Part shown: positions 1 to 4,300 of the stretch, piece after piece
Layout of the letters: every line of letters begins with the position of its first letter
Numbering within the stretch: position 1 is the first letter of the stretch
NCBI GenBank assembly: GCA_014729665.1
Contig: WJJO01000165.1
Location: forward strand, 1-6,916
Source of the DNA: Caldifarciminota bacterium
GTDB taxonomy: Bacteria; Hydrothermota; Tepidihabitantia; B3-TA06
DNA: 6,916 bases
Reading direction: 5' to 3'
The notes under the pieces: generated by a model
The model's database searches: none
What the model was told of the DNA's origin: nothing
The model's input: the letters and a program-made list of their open reading frames with translations, nothing else
Program-made: the position numbers and the translations under genes

Positions 1-281
1 CCCTTAGTTCCGTTACTGCCAACAGCCAGAAGATATACGTTACCTTCATCATCCGGGCCTTGCACCTCAAAACCAACCAGGTACTCGCCTTCAGGGAAAC
101 GAAATTCCTGAAAGGCGGTATGGGGGTACCAATTCTTCAGTATTCCCCCTGAACTCGCATTCGAATACGCCCTTAGATAGACGTAGCCTGAATCGTCAGG
201 TTCAGAAACCTCAAATCTCGTTATCGGTTTACTGCTGGAGTACTCCTGAACCGCAATATGAGGCCAATTGGCCTTAAATAT
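1..281 (-). repeat. Two tandem protein repeats of about 46-48 residues in the exported protein
   Basis: Residues about 258-303 and 304-350 align along most of their length. Shared positions are K260/K306, NW (262-263 and 307-308), PH (264-265 and 310-311), QE plus an aromatic (269-271 and 315-317), FEV (280-282 and 328-330), PDD (285-287 and 333-335), a Gly (289/337), VYL (291-293 and 339-341) and an Ala (295/343). The offset is 46 residues in the first half and 48 in the second, so one copy carries a two-residue indel. The second copy meets the window edge and more copies may follow. The unit length and the Asp-Asp-x-Gly-x-Val-Tyr-Leu core would suit a beta-propeller blade or another beta-repeat. 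The fold is inference; the repetition is directly visible. Confidence 0.8.
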
Positions 282-1052
282 TTGTTGTTCTTCATAATCA
301 CGTGTTGGAGAATACGCAAACGTCCAAACCTCACTTTCACCAACAATCTCATCATCAACCACAGCCTTAACCTGCCAGGCGTATTCGTTGCCCGGCTCCA
401 GCGTGTCGCCATATGCCGGATACATAAGGGTAGTGGTGGAAAGGTCTTTCTCTTCAACCAGTGGTCTTTCGTCAATGGCTTCTTCAGCGCTCATGCCTTC
501 TTTAACCTCGACTATCTTAATCTCATAGGTTGCGTCTTTCTGCGGCGGGATGAGCGGTGTCCAGCTAAAGTTCGGTCTGCCTTCCTTGATTTCATCAAAT
601 TTCCTCGGGGAAATCAGCTTTGGCGGGGTAATCTTGCCGCCTACCTCGAAATCCTCGCAGTCCTGGGCCAGCATCTGTCCGTCAGAAGCCCTGTCTACCC
701 GGATGCAGTACTTATATTCTCCCCTTGGCAGGGGGCGTCCTTCAAGGGCGTAAGGCTCGTACTTGGAATCGTAATCCCATTTGCCGCCGGTAATGTCTGC
801 AGAGGTAACCATCTTGCCTCCGGGAGGGATGGTGATGGGATTACTCGTTCCCCGGGCTATCTCCTTGCCGCTTTCCGTTGCCCAGCCTGTAAGCGTAACC
901 TCTACAGGTTCCTTCTCGTTATTGGTGATTCTGCATTTCCATAGTTCGTGTATGAATACGTTTTGCGGAGGGGGTGGAAGGAGCTGAACGCTCCAGTTCT
1001 GCGCTGCCAGCGCCCCTGCGAGGGCTAACAGCAGGATGATGTGCTTTTTCAC
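1..1052 (-). CDS. Exported protein with Fn3-like domain and tandem C-terminal repeats (partial, C-terminus beyond window)
   Basis: The reading frame is open for 350 codons to the window edge without a stop. I chose the GTG at 1052-1050 because an AGGAGG Shine-Dalgarno sits 6 nt upstream and translation opens directly into a signal peptide: KK at residues 2-3, hydrophobic core 5-16, likely cleavage around A16-A17/Q18. No lipobox cysteine is present, so a periplasmic, secreted or outer-surface location is likely. Residues about 30-137 form a beta-rich domain ending in a Gly-x-Tyr-x-Tyr-Cys strand (C116) and a second Cys (C132), a plausible disulfide. Residues about 143-247 resemble a fibronectin-III-like module: F-S-W at 162-164, Y-E-I-K-I-V-E-V at 176-183, Y-A-W-Q-V at 224-228. 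Residues from about 258 onward are two similar repeats. No catalytic motif is visible, which fits an adhesion, scaffold or surface-binding role, but that is inference. Gene identity is not recognised. Confidence 0.88.
   Translation of the reverse strand, partial: MKKHIILLLALAGALAAQNWSVQLLPPPPQNVFIHELWKCRITNNEKEPVEVTLTGWATESGKEIARGTSNPITIPPGGKMVTSADITGGKWDYDSKYEPYALEGRPLPRGEYKYCIRVDRASDGQMLAQDCEDFEVGGKITPPKLISPRKFDEIKEGRPNFSWTPLIPPQKDATYEIKIVEVKEGMSAEEAIDERPLVEEKDLSTTTLMYPAYGDTLEPGNEYAWQVKAVVDDEIVGESEVWTFAYSPTRDYEEQQIFKANWPHIAVQEYSSSKPITRFEVSEPDDSGYVYLRAYSNASSGGILKNWYPHTAFQEFRFPEGEYLVGFEVQGPDDEGNVYLLAVGSNGTK
999..1052 (-). other. N-terminal signal peptide (Sec type)
   Basis: Residues 1-18 of the minus-strand protein show the three-part Sec signal layout: a basic n-region (K2, K3, H4), a Leu/Ile/Ala core (5-12) and a small-residue c-region G-A-L-A-A before Q18. 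The most likely cleavage is after A16 or A17. The absence of a Cys at the +1 position argues against a lipoprotein. Confidence 0.85.
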
Positions 1053-1150
1053 AAAAAGCCTCCTTTGTTCGGTTTCCCGACCCATACTGAAAAACCCATG
1101 CCCAAAGAAAAGGCGAAGAACCGCCCATCGGCGTTCCTCGCCTCAATCAT
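1049..1150 (-). CDS. Possible 33-codon leader ORF overlapping the main start (GTGA)
   Basis: On the minus strand an ATG at 1150-1148 opens 33 sense codons ending in TGA at 1051-1049. This stop overlaps the GTG start of the exported-protein gene in a GTGA tetranucleotide, the usual arrangement for translational coupling. The product would contain five Phe (two adjacent) and no recognisable domain. The ORF lies fully inside the predicted transcript and its codons run through the terminator-like hairpin, so translation would disturb that hairpin. Its own ribosome site is weak (only AGAG about 7 nt upstream). It could be a genuine coupling or attenuation peptide, or a chance ORF in structured leader RNA. 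The exact stop/start overlap is the main argument in favour. Confidence 0.3.
   Translation of the reverse strand: MIEARNADGRFFAFSLGMGFSVWVGKPNKGGFL
1053..1111 (-). promoter_or_regulatory. Structured leader segment with alternative helices around the Shine-Dalgarno
   Basis: After the hairpin, the minus-strand leader can fold in two competing ways. In one, CUUUG (1107-1103) pairs with CAAAG (1067-1063) next to the Shine-Dalgarno, enclosing GGUUU (1096-1092) paired with AAACC (1075-1071). In the other, UCGG (1080-1077) and CCGA (1072-1069) form a short stem capped by a GAAA tetraloop, which uses bases of the inner helix. Mutually exclusive helices before a start codon are typical of regulatory leaders. 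I do not recognise a named riboswitch class. The helices are short, so chance pairing cannot be excluded. Confidence 0.35.
1059..1066 (-). promoter_or_regulatory. Shine-Dalgarno for the exported protein gene
   Basis: The minus strand reads AAAGGAGG here, ending 6 nt before the GTG at 1052. It is a near-perfect anti-16S match at ideal spacing and fixes the GTG as the start. Part of it (CAAAG, 1067-1063) is complementary to CTTTG at 1107-1103 of the same leader, so accessibility could be controlled by folding. Confidence 0.85.
1112..1142 (-). terminator. Terminator-like or attenuator hairpin in the leader of the exported protein gene
   Basis: In minus-strand RNA, 1142-1133 pairs with 1121-1112 over 10 positions, including one G-U wobble (1137 with 1117). 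After a one-base bulge (1122), 1132-1130 pairs with 1125-1123, leaving a four-base loop (1129-1126). UUUUCUUU follows immediately (1111-1104). In plus-strand RNA the wobble becomes an A-C mismatch and no U-tract follows, so the structure favours the minus strand. It would begin about 20 nt after the predicted transcription start, which fits transcription attenuation upstream of the gene. A non-terminating structural or riboswitch-type role is also possible. Confidence 0.55.
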
Positions 1151-1168
1151 CCGATTCTCTATTTTGTG

Positions 1169-1197
1169 ATTATAAACACTGTCTGTTTATTTGTCAA
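1169..1197 (-). promoter_or_regulatory. Perfect-consensus sigma-70-type promoter for the exported protein gene
   Basis: On the minus strand, TTGACA at 1197-1192 is followed by a 17-bp spacer and TATAAT at 1174-1169. Both hexamers and the spacing equal the housekeeping consensus. Transcription should begin near 1162, giving a leader of about 110 nt before the GTG. A promoter this strong usually needs a repressor or attenuator, and the overlapping dyad and downstream hairpin could supply that. Confidence 0.85.
1172..1190. promoter_or_regulatory. 19-bp operator-like dyad inside the minus-strand promoter
   Basis: ATAAACA (1172-1178) and TGTTTAT (1184-1190) are exact reverse complements separated by 5 bp. 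The dyad fills most of the spacer between the -35 and -10 hexamers and overlaps the -10 by three bases. Arm length, spacing and placement suit a dimeric repressor, for example of the TetR or LacI type, that blocks RNA polymerase. No regulator gene is in the window, so the binding protein is unknown. Confidence 0.5.
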
Positions 1198-1208
1198 GTT
1201 ATTTAAGC

Positions 1209-1245
1209 GTTACTCGTAACTAGTCATTTTTTGAATCTTTTCAAA
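1209..1245. repeat. Two short inverted repeats between the divergent promoters
   Basis: GTTAC-TC-GTAAC occupies 1209-1220, and TTTGAA-TCTT-TTCAAA occupies 1230-1245. Both are exact dyads of 5 and 6 bp arms. A further TGAATC (1232-1237) pairs with GATTCA (1252-1257). They lie upstream of both promoters, where activator or repressor sites would be expected. In AT-rich sequence such short dyads also arise by chance, so a regulatory role is only suggested. Confidence 0.3.
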
Positions 1246-1262
1246 CTCTTTGATTCAGGTAT

Positions 1263-1317
1263 CTTAGCCGTTTCTTTACCCACTGCCGCCCTCCAACCGG
1301 CTTGACGTACGGCTAAG
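1263..1317. repeat. Spaced 9-bp inverted repeat with one arm inside the plus-strand promoter
   Basis: CTTAGCCGT at 1263-1271 is the exact reverse complement of ACGGCTAAG at 1309-1317, with 37 bp between the arms. The downstream arm lies entirely in the spacer between the predicted -35 (1302-1307) and -10 (1324-1329) of the sensor gene. The upstream arm lies just before the promoter. A protein bridging both arms could control the sensor gene. This is inferred from geometry only. Confidence 0.35.
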
Positions 1318-1329
1318 TATGCTTATCAT
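1302..1329 (+). promoter_or_regulatory. Predicted promoter of the sensor gene, giving a near-leaderless transcript
   Basis: TTGACG (1302-1307) and TATCAT (1324-1329) each match the sigma-70 hexamers at five of six positions and are 16 bp apart. Transcription would begin at about 1335-1338, only 6-9 nt before the ATG at 1344. No Shine-Dalgarno-like sequence exists between the -10 and the ATG. This agrees with a leaderless or very short-leader mRNA and points to low or specially controlled translation of the sensor. Confidence 0.6.
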
Positions 1330-1343
1330 TTATTGTTAGTATT

Positions 1344-4300
1344 ATGGATCAGGCTAAAGAGACAGGTACGAACAGCCGGCAGATATTTGCCGAACTGACC
1401 CGGCATCTGCCTACGGCTTGCTTTGCAACCGATGAGCAGGGTGTACTCATCGAATGGAACAAGGCCGCCGATGGACTTTACGGATACAGCCGGGATCAGG
1501 CCCTGGGTCAAAAGCCGAAGGATTTGATAGGGATAGCCTACGTCGATTTGAACCGGCGGGTATTTGCGGGAAAGGATTTCAAGAATGCCGCCCTTTCCGG
1601 GCACCGCAGGGACGGCCGTCACGTAAGGGTTCTGGCCAATCTGTATCCGGTGTACGACGAGGACGGGAAGGTAGTGATGGCTGCAAGTATACATCGGCTT
1701 CTCGACGCCGACAGCGTACTTAAAGGGATAGATGAGGAATTTGAAAGGGACCAACATTCCGACAGGATATTGGCTGCGATCTCCGAGGCTGCCACGATAC
1801 TACTGCGTTCATCGGATATCGACAAGGGATTCGACCGCTTTCTAAGTATCCTGGGAAGGGCAGTCGGGGTATCCAGGGTATATATTTTCTCGAACCATGA
1901 GGATGAGGAGGGCGACCTTCTGATGAGTCAGTTATGGGAGTGGGCGGCGGAAGGCGTTGAAGCGCAGGCTGACAATCCCGGGTTGAAGAACCTGCCGTAT
2001 GAGGATGCAGGTTTTTCCCGCTGGATAAAATTGATGTCTGAGGGGAAACCCGTTTACGGCCTGGTTGAAAAGTTCCCCGCATCCGAGCGTAAGCTTCTGG
2101 CATCGCAAAAAATCCTTTCCCTTGCAGTCGTTCCCATCTTTACCGGGGACATATGGTGGGGATTCGTAGGTTTTGACGACTGCAGAACCCCCCGCAGGTG
2201 GTCGTCTGCCGAGATTGGGGTCTTGAAGACGGCGGCCGGTGTAATGGGTGCCGCAATCGAACATCGCAGGATGGAAAAAGAACTCCGCTACTGGTCGGAA
2301 TTCAACCGCAACATAGTGGAGGCATCCAGCCTCGCCCTCTACGTTCTTGACACCCAGGGCAGGATAAAGGTATGGAATAAAGGGATGGAGGCCCGGTTCG
2401 ACATACAGGCGGCGGACGTACTGGGAGAGAATGTGTTTACCGTTTTCAAGGAACTGAACAGGAATCGACTCGGCGCTTCTCTGCACAAAGCCCTTAAGGA
2501 CAAGGAGGGTTTCTCCTTCGACGAGATAGACTTCCGTGTACCGGAAAAGGGTTTGAGGATACTTCAGGTACGTGCCAGTCCCCTATTCGACGGTGAGGGC
2601 AGGATGGAAGGTCTTTTGGTGATAAACTCCGACATCACAGAACAACGCCGTGCAGAGATGCACCTGGAACAGTCCGAGGAGATGTACCGGGCGATTACGG
2701 AATCTTCACTCATAGGTTTCTACATATACAGGGAAGGTCGCTTCCTTTACGCCAATGAACAGATGAGCCGCATTACAGGATATAAATCGGAAGAACTTTT
2801 AGATATTGATACGGAAAAACTTGTTGCCCCCGATGACAGACAGCGTCTAGCAGAAGAGGTGGAGGAGATGAAAAAAACCAAGGGTACCTCCCACCACTAC
2901 ACCTTCAAGATGAGGCGCAAAGACGGTTCGTTTGGATTTCTCGAGGTTTACACCCGCAGGATCCTCTACCAGGGCCAACCGGCTACAGTTGGAAGCTGTA
3001 TCGATGTAACGAACCGGGTGAGTGCTCAGTCCGAATTGCAGTCTTCGGAAAAGCTGTATCGCTCCACAATTAATGCCATGGCCGATGTGATTCACGTTAT
3101 AGACCAGGATATGAGGATAGTGATGCATAATCTTGCCCTCAGGCTCTGGGCTGCCAATCACGGATTAGAGATAGACGAAATTATCGGGAAATCAGTATTC
3201 GATGTTTTTCCCTTCCTTCCCGACAAGGTTGCAAAGGAGTACCAGAAGGTCTGGAAGACGGGGAAACCTTTGCTTACCGAAGAAACCACCGCCTTAGGGA
3301 AAAAAGATATTATCACAGAAACCAGGAAGATACCGGTAAAGGACAAGGAGGGGAAGGTAAAACGCATCGTTACCGTTGTGCGTGGCGTCACTGAACCAAA
3401 GCAGGTAGAAGAGGCCCTTCGTGAGTCCGAACTCAAGTACTCCACCCTGGTTGAACAGGCCAGGGATGGCCTCCTGATAGTCCAGGAAGAGGTATGTAAG
3501 TTTACTAACCGTGCCATGGCTAAAATATCGGGGTACGGTGTTGAGGAGATAGTCGGGATGAGGTTTGGAGATCTGTTAGAACCCAAGAGTTCAGATCAGA
3601 TTGCAAAGCGCTATAAGCTGCGGATGGGCGGACGGTCGGTTCCTTCGATCTACGAGGCCAGGCTTCGCTGCAAGGACGGGGGATTGAAGGATGTTGAGAT
3701 ATCGACCGCAATAATCAAATACCGCGGTCAGGATGCCGGGATGGGAATAGTCAGGGATATCACCGAAAGAAAACGGGCTGAAACCGAGATTAAACGCAGA
3801 AGCGAAGAGTTGAGCGAACTCCTCGACATCACCACTACTGTATCCGCCAGCCTTAATCCCGAAGAGGTTATCGGGCAGATTGCGGAGAGGGCCGGGGGAT
3901 TGATCGGCGCTTCGGGCTGCACGATCTATCGACTGGAAGAGGAAACCGACGAACTTATCCCTCAAACCACGACCGTCCGGGCGGACCGTGAGGCCCGTCT
4001 TGCCTACCCGATACCTGTCGGGAAGGGTATTACCGGTAAGGCGGCTTCCCGGCGCAAGCCTTTACTTGCCAATCAAGCCCACAAAAACGCCGATGCAATT
4101 CGCATCCCCGGAACCGACGAAAGCGCCCATTCCATCCTGGCCGCTCCCCTGCTCGCACACGGCAAACTCTGGGGGGTAATGAGCCTGGTTCGTCTCAATG
4201 AGGAGACCTTCACCCAGCACGATCTGGAACTTTTCAGCCTCTTTGCCAACCAGGTTGCCGATGCGGTCGTTAACTCTAACCTGTTCAGCCGCCTGAGGGA

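Noticed and set aside
258..944. Open frame of 228 codons on the plus strand opposite the exported protein gene
   Set aside because: It is antisense to a frame with a signal peptide, strong ribosome site, Fn3-like motifs and internal repeats. Its own product shows no domain pattern and no ribosome site stands before its ATG.
1112..1142. The same hairpin as a plus-strand terminator
   Set aside because: On the plus strand it is followed by TCAATC rather than a T-run and one pair becomes an A-C mismatch. No plus-strand gene ends upstream.
919..1146. Minus-strand open frame starting with ATG at 1146 and running into the exported gene in another frame
   Set aside because: It overlaps most of its length with the GTG-started gene out of frame, has no ribosome site, and its product lacks the signal peptide and domain pattern seen in the chosen frame.
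1053..1162. Known riboswitch classes, mainly fluoride (crcB) and c-di-GMP-I (GEMM), considered because of a GATGG segment, a GAAA tetraloop and GC-rich stems
   Set aside because: The conserved pairing and pseudoknot bases of the fluoride motif and the conserved core of GEMM are not present in the right order. A resemblance in single elements is not enough for a call.
1326..2486. Minus-strand open frames of about 70-185 codons at 1326-1757, 1720-2103 and 1932-2486
   Set aside because: They lie wholly or almost wholly antisense to the PAS/GAF coding frame and have compositions typical of reverse-frame shadows. The sense frame is continuous and domain-rich throughout.
3810..4283. GAF domain 2 as a phytochrome-type light sensor
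   Set aside because: The chromophore-binding Cys-His environment and an adjoining PHY domain are absent. The pattern is that of a general small-molecule GAF.
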